From Candidatus Babeliaceae bacterium (GTDB lineage Bacteria; Babelota; Babeliae; Babelales; Babelaceae): 64,000 nucleotides of DNA. Below are positions 43,519 to 51,863 of the stretch, piece by piece. The stretch lies in assembly GCA_019744895.1 (NCBI GenBank), contig JAIETV010000001.1, forward strand, positions 1 through 64,000, given 5' to 3'. Below the pieces are notes generated by a model that worked only from the letters and a program-made list of their open reading frames with translations, did not search any database and was not told the DNA's origin. A program made the translations under genes and the position numbers. Each line of letters opens with the position of its first letter. Within the stretch, counting starts at the first letter, position 1.

Positions 43519-44238
43519 TTATTTTTCTATAGCCTTATGCGATGCGCCCGCAACAAGAAGCAGTTCACCGCAGGTAAGAGAAATGATTGCGATAAGTGGA
43601 AGTTCTTGGCCGAATATGAGAAATGGCACCGTATAGCGCAATAAATTTGAAAGCATATGCACGATAATGGGAATTTCGATTCTTTGTGTTTTATAGGCAA
43701 TTATGCCTAGCAGAAAGCTAAATTGAAAGTGGCCGCGTGAAAATAGCTCAATTAAAGATGGCATAATCGGTTCATAGCCTGTATGCATGAGCGTGAAGGC
43801 GCATGCGCTGAGGATATTGAAAAAGATAAACTCAAGCGGCTTCATGCGGTATTTTATGAACACCATGCGCGAAAGAAGCTCTTCCAGGCAAGAAGAACCA
43901 AAGACACCCAGAACAAGTGAATCAAAAACTGGGTATGTTCCCCATGTGAAAAAGAGCCTATAAAGTAGCAATAAGCCGATGGTGACTCCAACAAGCAATT
44001 CCCATCCTGGCGTGCGTATGGGATAATTAAAAATTAGAGCAGTTGTGTGCAAGCGCGAGTGTTCTAACGACTTGTAAAAATAGTAAGATACCAAAAAGAT
44101 GGCTATAAGTAGCCTGACGCTGTAGCTTATATTCAACTGCATGCCGGCGCCATAGGCTAAAAAATAGGTTATTAATCCCCACCATAGCGGCGCTAGTGCC
44201 CAGAAAAATTTACCTGAATACTCTTGATATTTGATCAT
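43519..44238 (-). CDS. CPBP-family intramembrane metalloprotease
   Basis: The product is 239 aa with about eight hydrophobic segments. The Abi/CAAX-protease motifs are present: EELLSR (E-E-x3-R) near 118-123, FTLMHTG near 147 and IIVHMLSNLL (H-x3-N) near 192. The family includes type II CAAX prenyl proteases and bacteriocin-immunity proteases. Isolated, divergent from the small secreted protein cluster at 44398. Confidence 0.9.
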   Translation of the reverse strand: MIKYQEYSGKFFWALAPLWWGLITYFLAYGAGMQLNISYSVRLLIAIFLVSYYFYKSLEHSRLHTTALIFNYPIRTPGWELLVGVTIGLLLLYRLFFTWGTYPVFDSLVLGVFGSSCLEELLSRMVFIKYRMKPLEFIFFNILSACAFTLMHTGYEPIMPSLIELFSRGHFQFSFLLGIIAYKTQRIEIPIIVHMLSNLLRYTVPFLIFGQELPLIAIISLTCGELLLVAGASHKAIEK

Positions 44239-44397
44239 AACAACCCCACGATCCTTTTGATGTGTGCTTCTGTGGTCAGTATAACAAAACTACTATTGTA
44301 TAGAGCAAGACCGAGATAGACTGAGATTGTGATTTTGGCAAATTCGCTTTTATTAGCTAAAATTAAAAAGAAAATCTTATTTTTCTAGGAATTATTT

Positions 44398-44802
44398 ATG
44401 AAACTACACTATCTTTCACTATTAATTGCAGCTTTTCCTTATTGTTATGCTATGCAACAGGAAGCTACTGATCCTGAAGTTCGGATAAAAATCGCTGCTG
44501 CAAAGAATGCCAGCGATAGAGTGCATGCAGAAATGATGCAAGCTAGAGCGATTTTAGCGGATCAAGAAGACCACAATCATGTGGCAGATGCTCGGTTACG
44601 GATGTATAATGAGGACCAGCGCAAACTTTATAAAAGAGTTGAAGAGGTCTGTCGCCATATTACTACAAATACCCATCCTGACAGCCGTAGGCGTTCTGAG
44701 TGCAATAGGCATATAAGAGAGTTTTATGAATGGTTAGATCGTAAGCAGGATGTCTTGGGTGCGTCTGGCTTTGATTATCCTTCGCTCAATTACAGAGGAT
44801 AA
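44398..44802 (+). CDS. secreted helical hypothetical protein
   Basis: The product is 134 aa with a signal peptide ending near Ala-18 (CYAMQQ). The mature part is strongly helical and charged (long Lys/Arg/Glu/Ala heptad-like stretch at 25-90) with two cysteines near 86 and 102. No family is recognised. It is first of a run of three small secreted protein genes; its stop lies 3 bases from the next start. Confidence 0.76.
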   Translation: MKLHYLSLLIAAFPYCYAMQQEATDPEVRIKIAAAKNASDRVHAEMMQARAILADQEDHNHVADARLRMYNEDQRKLYKRVEEVCRHITTNTHPDSRRRSECNRHIREFYEWLDRKQDVLGASGFDYPSLNYRG

Positions 44803-44805
44803 AAT

Positions 44806-45303
44806 ATGAAAATATATACGATGATCTCGTTTTTATTAATTGCATGCGGCCTCAACTTGGGGCAGATATCAGCTTCTGAGCAGCCAGAAAAAAGTTACAC
44901 CGATGCAGAATTCGCCTTGTTAGAAGAGATTCGATTCGAAAGTAAAAAGAAAGCTTCGCAACTCAAACACAATTTTACTGATGGTTGCCGTGCGCATGTG
45001 TCAGTCGCTAATCAGGATCAGTGGCTTTTAGATTTCAATGCTCCTTGTGCTCAAATGGTCGCTTTTTTAAAATTAATGAAAGAGCATCCATCGCTTCATA
45101 CTGGAAATGCACGGATTATACTTACCGTAGAAAGTGATACTTCAACGCAATTGTTAACACCTAGAGTCAATTCTTCGACAGGAACCTCCATAGGTAAATA
45201 TCGCTTTCATTCTATAGATGATGCAATACAAAGCATTGTTTATTTTGGCACATCGGGTGCTGAGGGACACAGAGACCATATGGACAAACAATCAAAGAAA
45301 TAA
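44806..45303 (+). CDS. secreted hypothetical protein
   Basis: The product is 165 aa with a signal peptide (about 1-23, ending ISAS). The mature part has an acidic helical start, two cysteines (near 64 and 84) and a beta-rich middle (ARIILTVESDTSTQLLTPRV). The ribosome site AGAGGA lies in the end of the previous gene. No family is recognised. Confidence 0.75.
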   Translation: MKIYTMISFLLIACGLNLGQISASEQPEKSYTDAEFALLEEIRFESKKKASQLKHNFTDGCRAHVSVANQDQWLLDFNAPCAQMVAFLKLMKEHPSLHTGNARIILTVESDTSTQLLTPRVNSSTGTSIGKYRFHSIDDAIQSIVYFGTSGAEGHRDHMDKQSKK

Positions 45304-45317
45304 GAAGCTAAAAGACC

Positions 45318-45683
45318 ATGAAAAAAAATATAATTTCTTTGCTGATTTTATGTTGTCCCATCTTTATATCCGCTATGGAACAAGATCTTATGGGGTTTTT
45401 ATTGCAACAAGATCAAGAATTGCGTAAGTGGCATACTCATGCTTCTTCAGAAGATATCAGAGCATTTGAAGCACTTTGTAGTGAGTATATAAAAAATATT
45501 AATACTATTTGTTGCGCAAGCGCTAGTGCACATAAATTATCCTCTTACATACTTCAAGATCCTGTCCGTGCTGAATGGTATAAAGATGCCTCTGATAAAG
45601 AAGCCAAAGCATTCTTAAAAGATTGTGATCTTCGTGCCCAATGTGCCCTTGAATTGCAAAAAAAGATGCGCGATCGAAAATAG
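45318..45683 (+). CDS. secreted hypothetical protein
   Basis: The product is 121 aa with a signal peptide (about 1-18). The body contains two similar segments: LLQQDQELRKWHTHASSEDIRAFEALCSEY near 26-55 and YILQDPVRAEWYKDASDKEAKAFLKDCDLR near 77-106, i.e. an internal duplication of about 30 residues with a conserved W-x2-A/D-S-D/E and Cys. Third gene of the cluster. No family is recognised. Confidence 0.75.
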   Translation: MKKNIISLLILCCPIFISAMEQDLMGFLLQQDQELRKWHTHASSEDIRAFEALCSEYIKNINTICCASASAHKLSSYILQDPVRAEWYKDASDKEAKAFLKDCDLRAQCALELQKKMRDRK

Positions 45684-45782
45684 TTGATGTCTCTTATTAA
45701 AACTACTTAGCTCCTGTATCTTTAATAATCGACATAATTCTTTATAATATTGCATTAGGTAAAAAAGCAATAAAGGAATTTT

Positions 45783-46943
45783 ATGAAAAACCACTCTCAA
45801 ATCAAATTTTTGTTAAGCTTGTTGCTAGCCGCTACATGCGTGATCTATGCTGAGCAAATAGAAATACGTTCAATAAAGCCTCCTAAATTAGATGCTGCAC
45901 ATCTTGGTAAAGAAATTCGCTGTTACCGCCCGATGCGACGTGGTAGTCCCGATATGACCGTACGAAGAGTTGCGAATAGGGTTGTAGCGACAAATGCAGG
46001 TCATGGTGGAAGTGGATGGACACTGGGACCTGGCTGTGCTGCATATGTTAATTCTCTGTTGATCAATTCACCCTATGCGCAAGATTTAACCCTAGATACT
46101 CCCATAACTGTTATTGGCGCAGGCGCTTTGGGCCTGTTTAGTGCATATGATTTAGTTCAACGTGGTTATACGAATATCACTATTGTTGCAGAAAAAATGG
46201 ATGATCTTACATCTCATAATGCCGGTGGTTTATTGGCACCCGTATCTATGGATAATGATCCAGAAATGCAAAAAATTATCGATGAAATCGGTATTGAAGC
46301 ATATAACTTTTATGCTAAAATAGCCCACAATAGCATAGCATATTTTGATGGAGGTGCAGTTATTGTGCCAACTTATTTTCGTGATCGTAACGATTCTGGG
46401 CTTGAGCCATATGTTGGGGTTGTTATGGAACCAGCAAAGGATGTAATTCTCGATTTTGGTAATGGCACTACACAAAAAATGGTTGTATATGACGATGGTA
46501 TTTTTATCGATACAGCAAAAATGATGCGGGCGCTACATGCTTATTTATCATCAAAAGTAACTTTTATTAGTCAAAAAATAACTGATTTTGAACAAATTGC
46601 CGATACATACATTATTAACTGTACCGGCCTTGGCTCAAAAGAATTAAACAACGATTCCGAATTCATTTCGGTGCAAGGTCATTTGATTATGCTCAAAGAT
46701 CAAAATCCTTCCGATTTAAACTATATGATCCTTGTTTATTTTGGTGAAAGCATAAATCAAAATGGTCAACATATAAAACGATCTTTTTATATGTTCCCTA
46801 AACATCTACCCAACAGTGGTGTTACCGATGTTGGTGTTGTTGGCGGAACCTTTATTGAAGGCGCGACTGAAGACACTCCAAATAATGAAGAGTTTGGTAT
46901 TTTAATTAAAGGCGCTCAAGAATTTTATGGGATACAACTCTGA
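45783..46943 (+). CDS. secreted D-amino-acid oxidase-like flavoprotein, circularly permuted
   Basis: The product is 386 aa with a signal peptide (about 1-23). The Rossmann FAD motif VIGAGALGLFSAYDLVQRG lies at 110-128, then HNAGGLLAP, INCTGLGSKEL and the oxidase core YMFPK ... VVGGTFIEGATEDTPN, where the protein stops. The family's usual C-terminal part (substrate Arg in RPxR, and GHGGxGxT...GCA) is instead at the N-terminus: CYRPMRRG at 47-54 and GHGGSGWTLGPGCA at 73-86. All family parts are present, in permuted order. Expected reaction: oxidative deamination of D-amino acids with H2O2 release, outside the cytoplasm. It follows three small secreted protein genes. Confidence 0.87.
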   Translation: MKNHSQIKFLLSLLLAATCVIYAEQIEIRSIKPPKLDAAHLGKEIRCYRPMRRGSPDMTVRRVANRVVATNAGHGGSGWTLGPGCAAYVNSLLINSPYAQDLTLDTPITVIGAGALGLFSAYDLVQRGYTNITIVAEKMDDLTSHNAGGLLAPVSMDNDPEMQKIIDEIGIEAYNFYAKIAHNSIAYFDGGAVIVPTYFRDRNDSGLEPYVGVVMEPAKDVILDFGNGTTQKMVVYDDGIFIDTAKMMRALHAYLSSKVTFISQKITDFEQIADTYIINCTGLGSKELNNDSEFISVQGHLIMLKDQNPSDLNYMILVYFGESINQNGQHIKRSFYMFPKHLPNSGVTDVGVVGGTFIEGATEDTPNNEEFGILIKGAQEFYGIQL

Positions 46944-47032
46944 TAAGCTAATTTGCTGCATGAGAAATTTTCTTCCAAAATTATTCCCTATAGTATTTCA
47001 CTAGGTGAAAAGCAATAAACTGAGATTCTGAC

Positions 47033-48241
47033 ATGAATAAAAATAATTTTTTAAAATTAATTGCAATAATGCTTGCAGGCGCGCAAACAAATCTCTTCGC
47101 GCCAAAGGGAGGCGGCGGAGTAAGCCGAGGCTGCCATATGGAATGTGAATACAGAGGCGGTTCTATAGGTAACTGTTCTGATTTAACCTGCAGCTATGGA
47201 GATTCCGGTCAGCGGGAATCGAACTCACATGGCGGTAACTATGGCAATTCTTCAGGTAACGGCAGCAGCGGATCTAGTTATGATGGTACAGTAGCTGCTC
47301 CAGCAATAAGTAGCGCTGCAGCAATTGAGACGGCCGGCAGAGAGTTGTTGGATCAGTGCTATGTAGTGTACTCTAATCGCCAGGCGGTGAAAACATGCAG
47401 CAAACAGGAAGTTCTCACGGCAGTTAAATCAGTTTCAACGCTGTATGCAGGAGTCGCTGCTGGAGAATTAACAGATAATGAAGCGCATAAAATGGTTATG
47501 GGCTTGATAAGCCTTGGCTTGCCTTTGGATTGTGCTGCTGCGCGCCAAGCACCTGTTGAATTATGTCAAAAGTCTGATCACTTCAGTACTATGCATCAAA
47601 TTATGAAGGATTATGAAGAACAAAAAATGGCAGCAGCGCAACATCAGTCACAAAGAATAGTAAGCAAGGGAGTGGCGTCTGATGGGATGCGGCGCGTTTT
47701 CCCCGACATTAATCTAGAAGCACTACTCAGTGAATGCTACAATGATGTTAGTGCGGGAAAGAAAACCGAGGCAGATGCAAAAAAATCTTTAACTGAACTA
47801 AGAAGCAAAGGGCTTTCATTAGAGGCAGTAAGAGAAGTTGTCATTGCAACTGCTCAAAAAGTTAAAAGCGAGATAGAGCATGAGGTCGCTGAGTATAAGG
47901 AATTGTTATTACGGCCTAAACGGTTCAATCAAGCTCAATTAGCTGCGGCAATGAATTGCAATGGTGGTATGTACAATCTGCCACCAGCAGAGATTGCAGA
48001 CCTTACGCATCAATTTGGCGGTGAACGTTGGCTAATACGGGCTTTTGAGTTGACGACAAGAAGATGTGCTGCGCCTCAGAAAATGCGTCATCTGTGCTAT
48101 TCATACGCTGTTGGTGGTGGAGTTATTGCAGGGCATCCAGCAGTAGCTGCCTTTGATGCCATGTCAGACGCACAGGTAGCGGCTAGATTCGATGAAGCTG
48201 ACAGACAGTTGGCACGATTAAAAGCTCAGGGTTTGGCATGA
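47033..48241 (+). CDS. secreted hypothetical protein with Gly/Ser-rich linker
   Basis: The product is 402 aa with a signal peptide (about 1-23). Residues about 26-85 are Gly/Ser/Asn-rich with four cysteines (CHMECEYRGG ... CSDLTC); the rest is helical with scattered cysteines and two similar segments (LLDQCYVVYSNR..., LLSECYNDVSAGKK...) each followed by an AKKSLTELRSKGLSLEAV-type helix. No family is recognised. Its TGA overlaps the next ATG, coupling it to the HAD gene. Confidence 0.76.
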   Translation: MNKNNFLKLIAIMLAGAQTNLFAPKGGGGVSRGCHMECEYRGGSIGNCSDLTCSYGDSGQRESNSHGGNYGNSSGNGSSGSSYDGTVAAPAISSAAAIETAGRELLDQCYVVYSNRQAVKTCSKQEVLTAVKSVSTLYAGVAAGELTDNEAHKMVMGLISLGLPLDCAAARQAPVELCQKSDHFSTMHQIMKDYEEQKMAAAQHQSQRIVSKGVASDGMRRVFPDINLEALLSECYNDVSAGKKTEADAKKSLTELRSKGLSLEAVREVVIATAQKVKSEIEHEVAEYKELLLRPKRFNQAQLAAAMNCNGGMYNLPPAEIADLTHQFGGERWLIRAFELTTRRCAAPQKMRHLCYSYAVGGGVIAGHPAVAAFDAMSDAQVAARFDEADRQLARLKAQGLA

Positions 48242-48789
48242 AAAATAAAGAGATTATTATTTGGGATAATGATGGAACGATCATGGGTTCCAAGAATCCT
48301 CATGATACCACCGACAAAGCCAAAGTAATTTTACCCAATGTTCAGCAGGTGATGACAACAAGTAATGCAGTGCATGTTATTTGTTCTGGTTGCAAAACGC
48401 CAGAAAGTGAACTGCAAGACTTTGATCCAGAAAATATTATTAAGCGCTTTACTTCGCTCATGGAGCAACTACCAGTACAAGTAGCTGTATTTTCTCCCGC
48501 CATTGGTGGTACTGAGTGTTACGTGATTATCAAAAAAACGGGCAGCGACGAAGTAATAATCCGCAAAGCGCATGAAGATATTCGCTATCAACATTTAATT
48601 GGCCATTTTAAAAAGCCAGGCATTGGGATGCTTGAAGTGATCAAAGATATCCTCTATTTAGAATTTGGTGTTAAAATGTATGCAGAAAATGCGGTTATGA
48701 TTGGTGACACCTGGCACGATGAGCATGCGGCGGTTGCATTAGGCATACCATTTGTCGATGCAACATTTATTCACAGCATGAAAGTTTAA
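48238..48789 (+). CDS. HAD-superfamily hydrolase
   Basis: The product is 183 aa, no signal peptide. HAD motif I is IIWDNDGTIMG (nucleophile Asp-10, then Asp-12), motif II ICSG near 48, and motif IV MIGDTWHDEHAA near 155-166. It is a small C-type phosphatase-like protein; the substrate is unknown. Coupled by ATGA to the secreted protein upstream. Confidence 0.86.
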   Translation: MKNKEIIIWDNDGTIMGSKNPHDTTDKAKVILPNVQQVMTTSNAVHVICSGCKTPESELQDFDPENIIKRFTSLMEQLPVQVAVFSPAIGGTECYVIIKKTGSDEVIIRKAHEDIRYQHLIGHFKKPGIGMLEVIKDILYLEFGVKMYAENAVMIGDTWHDEHAAVALGIPFVDATFIHSMKV

Positions 48790-48817
48790 ACCTGATATCC
48801 GCAAGAATTATATCAAC

Positions 48818-48856
48818 AAAAAAGCCATGACTTTTTACGATCATGGCTTTTTTAAT
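48818..48856. terminator. bidirectional terminator
   Basis: AAAAAAGCCATGA and TCATGGCTTTTTT form a perfect 13-bp stem with a 10-base loop between the convergent HAD gene and the gene ending at 48871. Confidence 0.9.
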
Positions 48857-48870
48857 TATTTCGGGATATT

Positions 48871-49257
48871 TTAATCTTCTTCTGCAAATGTCTCTTTTGC
48901 CGCCCTTTCAATATTTTTATTAAAGAATTGAGTTGTCATAGAGGGAGCTGCATCTGATTTTGTTATAAAAAAAGACTCTATACCTTCCTCTGATCCCAGA
49001 TTATAATGCGCCATGGGAAAAGTTGTTGCGTAGTAACCGCCCTTCATCATCTGATTTTTTTGAATAAAGAAATTGAGAAGCGCGCCTTTAAAATAAGGGT
49101 CACACACATCTCCGTAGGGCAAGAGGCGGCACCATCTTACTTGTGTATTATTTTCAAGCGTGGTGAAAATAAATGCAGTAATAGGTGCTTTTTGAGGTGC
49201 ATCGTGAGAGGATAGCGATATGGTGGCCAAAATTGCTAAAAAGATTGATTTTTTCAT
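48871..49257 (-). CDS. secreted hypothetical protein, tandem paralogue A
   Basis: The product is 128 aa from ATG 49257, set by GAGGAAG; longer in-frame extension overlaps the upstream gene and is not credible. The signal peptide MKKSIFLAILATISLSSHD and the following APQKAPITAFIFTTLENNTQVRWCRLLP match paralogue B (49268-49864: MKKTLFLSILATASL, APKKTPVTDFIFQRLENNEKTQWCRSFP). DPYFKGALL also aligns with HPYFKRAIL. Its C-terminus is shorter. Unknown family; likely recent duplication then divergence. Confidence 0.78.
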   Translation of the reverse strand: MKKSIFLAILATISLSSHDAPQKAPITAFIFTTLENNTQVRWCRLLPYGDVCDPYFKGALLNFFIQKNQMMKGGYYATTFPMAHYNLGSEEGIESFFITKSDAAPSMTTQFFNKNIERAAKETFAEED

Positions 49258-49267
49258 GCTCGCTTCC

Positions 49268-49864
49268 TCATTTGGTATAATCTTCCAATGCATAAGTTGA
49301 ACCAGTTGCTTTTTTGTAAGCCTGAATGAATTCGTTATGGTTCTCGAAAGTGCTTTTACACGTATACATTTTTGTGGGCACCACAGCATTAGAATGAAAA
49401 AAATAACTTCTGCACTCACTATATTTATCTTCTAAATTAACTTTTGCTTCAAAGTCTTGAATAGCCTTCTCCCCATCTACCCAAATATCAGTTTTAACAT
49501 GAGGGGATGAATCTTTCGATTCAGTTGAAAAGTAAAGCCGCAATCCCGACAAAGGATAAACATTATCCGATTCATCCATAATTTCTGCATGATATGTCCC
49601 TTCCATCCCTAATTCACGCTGAATATCGGCTTGAAGAATAGCTCTTTTAAAATAGGGGTGAGTGAAAGTTGCAGCAAAGAATAAAAGGGTAAAAAGCGGG
49701 GAGAAGATATCTTTTCCAAAGCCAGGAAAACTGCGACACCATTGAGTTTTTTCATTATTTTCAAGTCTTTGAAAGATGAAATCTGTGACGGGTGTTTTTT
49801 TAGGCGCTTCCTGCGCGCATAGCGATGCAGTAGCCAAAATTGATAAAAATAATGTTTTTTTCAT
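49268..49864 (-). CDS. secreted hypothetical protein, tandem paralogue B
   Basis: The product is 198 aa with a signal peptide ending near Ala-17 (SLCAQE). It has five cysteines, a short hydrophobic insert (LFTLLFFAATF, about 57-67) absent from paralogue A, and a beta-rich C-terminal half. The gene starts behind GAGGATCC and its stop is 10 bases from paralogue A. No family is recognised. Confidence 0.8.
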   Translation of the reverse strand: MKKTLFLSILATASLCAQEAPKKTPVTDFIFQRLENNEKTQWCRSFPGFGKDIFSPLFTLLFFAATFTHPYFKRAILQADIQRELGMEGTYHAEIMDESDNVYPLSGLRLYFSTESKDSSPHVKTDIWVDGEKAIQDFEAKVNLEDKYSECRSYFFHSNAVVPTKMYTCKSTFENHNEFIQAYKKATGSTYALEDYTK

Positions 49865-49881
49865 ACTGGATCCTCATAATG

Positions 49882-50328
49882 TTATTTCTTGAATTTTGTA
49901 TTTTTGAGATCTTCAGGGCTCACTAACATTTTATTACCGGGGCTAATGTTGACGAGTTTATAACGCTGCTGTATAGCAGGTTGTCTTGTTTGTAAAAGTA
50001 AGATTGCTTGCTTTACTCTATTTTCACCGAGTTTTTCTGCCTCTATGAGTTTGATTAGCACTTCAAAAGCTTTTTCAACTACAACTAAATCAGTAAAAAC
50101 GCTGTCAGATGCTATTATACATTCAAGAGCTCTGGCATACTCTTCAGCTGGAGCATCTGGATGAATTGCTTGAATAAGCTCATGGGCTTGCTGTAATTGT
50201 TCGATACGCTCTTGTTTGCCAGCTAATGTAAAAAGCTCGAGGACGATACTGCGTGAGCTTTCTTTAAGAGCAAAAGCTGAGTTGACGATTGCAAGTAAAG
50301 AGATAATTAAGTGTCTATAAAGTTTCAT
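49882..50328 (-). CDS. secreted hypothetical protein (KESS family)
   Basis: The product is 148 aa from ATG 50328, 4 bases after AAGGA. The signal peptide ends near ALKESS. The body is helical (LQQAHELIQAIHPDAPAEEYARALECI). The junction FALKESSRSIVL resembles AIKESSKLVL of the protein at 56493, and both have a paired long helix (RVKQAILLLQTRQPAIQQRYK; KLEKARMLKEKYTRLAEKLK), suggesting distant paralogues. It overlaps the 3' region of the gene at 50342 only in its ribosome site. Confidence 0.75.
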   Translation of the reverse strand: MKLYRHLIISLLAIVNSAFALKESSRSIVLELFTLAGKQERIEQLQQAHELIQAIHPDAPAEEYARALECIIASDSVFTDLVVVEKAFEVLIKLIEAEKLGENRVKQAILLLQTRQPAIQQRYKLVNISPGNKMLVSPEDLKNTKFKK

Positions 50329-50341
50329 ATAATCCTTAAAA

Positions 50342-50725
50342 TTAATCATTGGGATGTTTTTTAGGAAAAAATTCTTTGTAGGTAGCTTTTAGAACATGGA
50401 AACACCCTAAAAGGATTAATGCCGTTGTTCCTACCGTATATATCTCATCGTAGAGCGCCCATTGAGGAGGTGTGTTTGCTATTATATGTACTCCATGGGG
50501 GATATGAGCTGGGAATTCTGTCATATTCCACAAGCGAGCATTGGTAGCGGAATCTACTATGCACTTACCTACAGCCAAGGTGGCAACGCCGATACTGCCC
50601 GCACTTGCGGTTAGAAGGGTTGCTTTGCCGATGGTTTTGGCGATAGTGTTTGGATGGTTGTTTTCTGCAGAAAAGAGGGTCGGGATGCTGAGAACCAGGG
50701 CTATATAAGCGATAATTTTTTTCAT
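50342..50725 (-). CDS. secreted/membrane hypothetical protein
   Basis: The product is 127 aa. A signal peptide (1-19, ending LFSAE) is followed by a Gly/Ala-rich hydrophobic helix (about 34-52) and a second one near 97-112 (TVGTTALILLGCFHVL), so it is probably a small membrane protein with two or three segments. No family is recognised. First in an apparent operon with the genes at 49882, 49268 and 48871. Confidence 0.75.
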   Translation of the reverse strand: MKKIIAYIALVLSIPTLFSAENNHPNTIAKTIGKATLLTASAGSIGVATLAVGKCIVDSATNARLWNMTEFPAHIPHGVHIIANTPPQWALYDEIYTVGTTALILLGCFHVLKATYKEFFPKKHPND

Positions 50726-50785
50726 ACCTAAATCCTTAAATTACAGGGTTATTATAGATATAGTATAATCGAATCATTCTATTTG

Positions 50786-51046
50786 TCAAATTTTTCTGCT
50801 GTATTTAAACCCGGGACGCGGAGAAAATAGTGTAGTACTTTTATGATCAGGTAAATATAAATAAGGGAGTCTATTGACAGTTCCAGACGGGCTGTTTAGT
50901 ATTAATAGTATAATTTTATCCTCTTTATCTCTATGGAGCAGGCCATCATGAACATCTAAACGCATTATTTTCTTGTAGACGCACTGTTTTTTGGGCGTTG
51001 TGCATGAATTGTGTTGAGGTATTCTTTGGTTATACGCATATCCCAT
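50786..51046 (-). CDS. hypothetical protein (doubtful)
   Basis: The product is 86 aa from ATG 51046 (MGYAYNQRIPQH), preceded by AGGAAGAAA at suitable distance. It is basic, with no recognised motif, signal peptide or membrane segment. It fills an otherwise empty gap between secreted genes and the ABC transporter. Accepted only on length and ribosome site. Confidence 0.38.
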   Translation of the reverse strand: MGYAYNQRIPQHNSCTTPKKQCVYKKIMRLDVHDGLLHRDKEDKIILLILNSPSGTVNRLPYLYLPDHKSTTLFSPRPGFKYSRKI

Positions 51047-51116
51047 TTTCTTCCTATATTTCACTGATTTTTGTCGCACTGCGTCCTAGTTTAATATTAC
51101 TAAGGTACTTACTTAT

Positions 51117-51863
51117 ATGTTACTTTCTATAAAAAAAGTGAGCAAAAAATACCCATTAAAGGGTGGCTCACATGTTGCCTTGAACGAGGTTTCTCTTGAT
51201 GTTCACGCTGGCGAGGTATTAAGCCTGCTCGGTGTTAACGGTGCGGGTAAGACCACACTGTCTTCTATTGTGGCGACGCTCCATCCGCCGACAACGGGCG
51301 ATATCACCTATCGCGGAGAATCGATTTATGCCAATATCCCTGAGTTTAGGCGTAAGTTAGGCTACTGTCCGCAGAAGCCGAATCTTAATGCTATGCTCAC
51401 TCTTAAAGAGAATCTGGTCTTTGCAGGGCGTTATTATGGCCTAACAGAGGCTGAGATTGCCGCTCGTGTGAAAGAGTTGGTTGAGCAGTTTGGCTTGAGT
51501 AAGTATCTAGGCGAGAAAGCTTCGGTGCTTTCTCGTGGGTATAAGCAGCGGTTTATGATCGCACGTAGCTTAATCCACAAGCCCGAGATTATTATCCTCG
51601 ATGAGCCTACTGTGGGCCTTGACCCGCATATCAGGCGGCAACTGTGGGACGTTATTCGTGATCTCAAGAAAGCCGGTATCACGGTGTTGCTCACGACGCA
51701 CTACCTTGATGAGGCTGAAAAGCTTTCTGACCGCGTGTGTATTCTCGATAAAGGGCAGGTCGTGCTCATTGATACACCCGACAAACTCATGGCAGATTTC
51801 AAAGAAAAAAATCTTGAAGATATGTTTATTAAATTCCTTGATAGCGCAAAAGAGGCTCTATGA
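51117..51863 (+). CDS. ABC transporter ATP-binding protein
   Basis: The product is 248 aa. Walker A GVNGAGKTT near 39-47, Q-loop CPQKPNLN near 84, signature LSRGYKQR near 140, Walker B IIILDEPTVGLDP near 159-171 and H-loop TTHYLDEAEK near 193. It is of the ABCA/NodI-DrrA class that pairs with ABC-2 permeases. Its stop overlaps the permease start (ATGA). Confidence 0.95.
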   Translation: MLLSIKKVSKKYPLKGGSHVALNEVSLDVHAGEVLSLLGVNGAGKTTLSSIVATLHPPTTGDITYRGESIYANIPEFRRKLGYCPQKPNLNAMLTLKENLVFAGRYYGLTEAEIAARVKELVEQFGLSKYLGEKASVLSRGYKQRFMIARSLIHKPEIIILDEPTVGLDPHIRRQLWDVIRDLKKAGITVLLTTHYLDEAEKLSDRVCILDKGQVVLIDTPDKLMADFKEKNLEDMFIKFLDSAKEAL

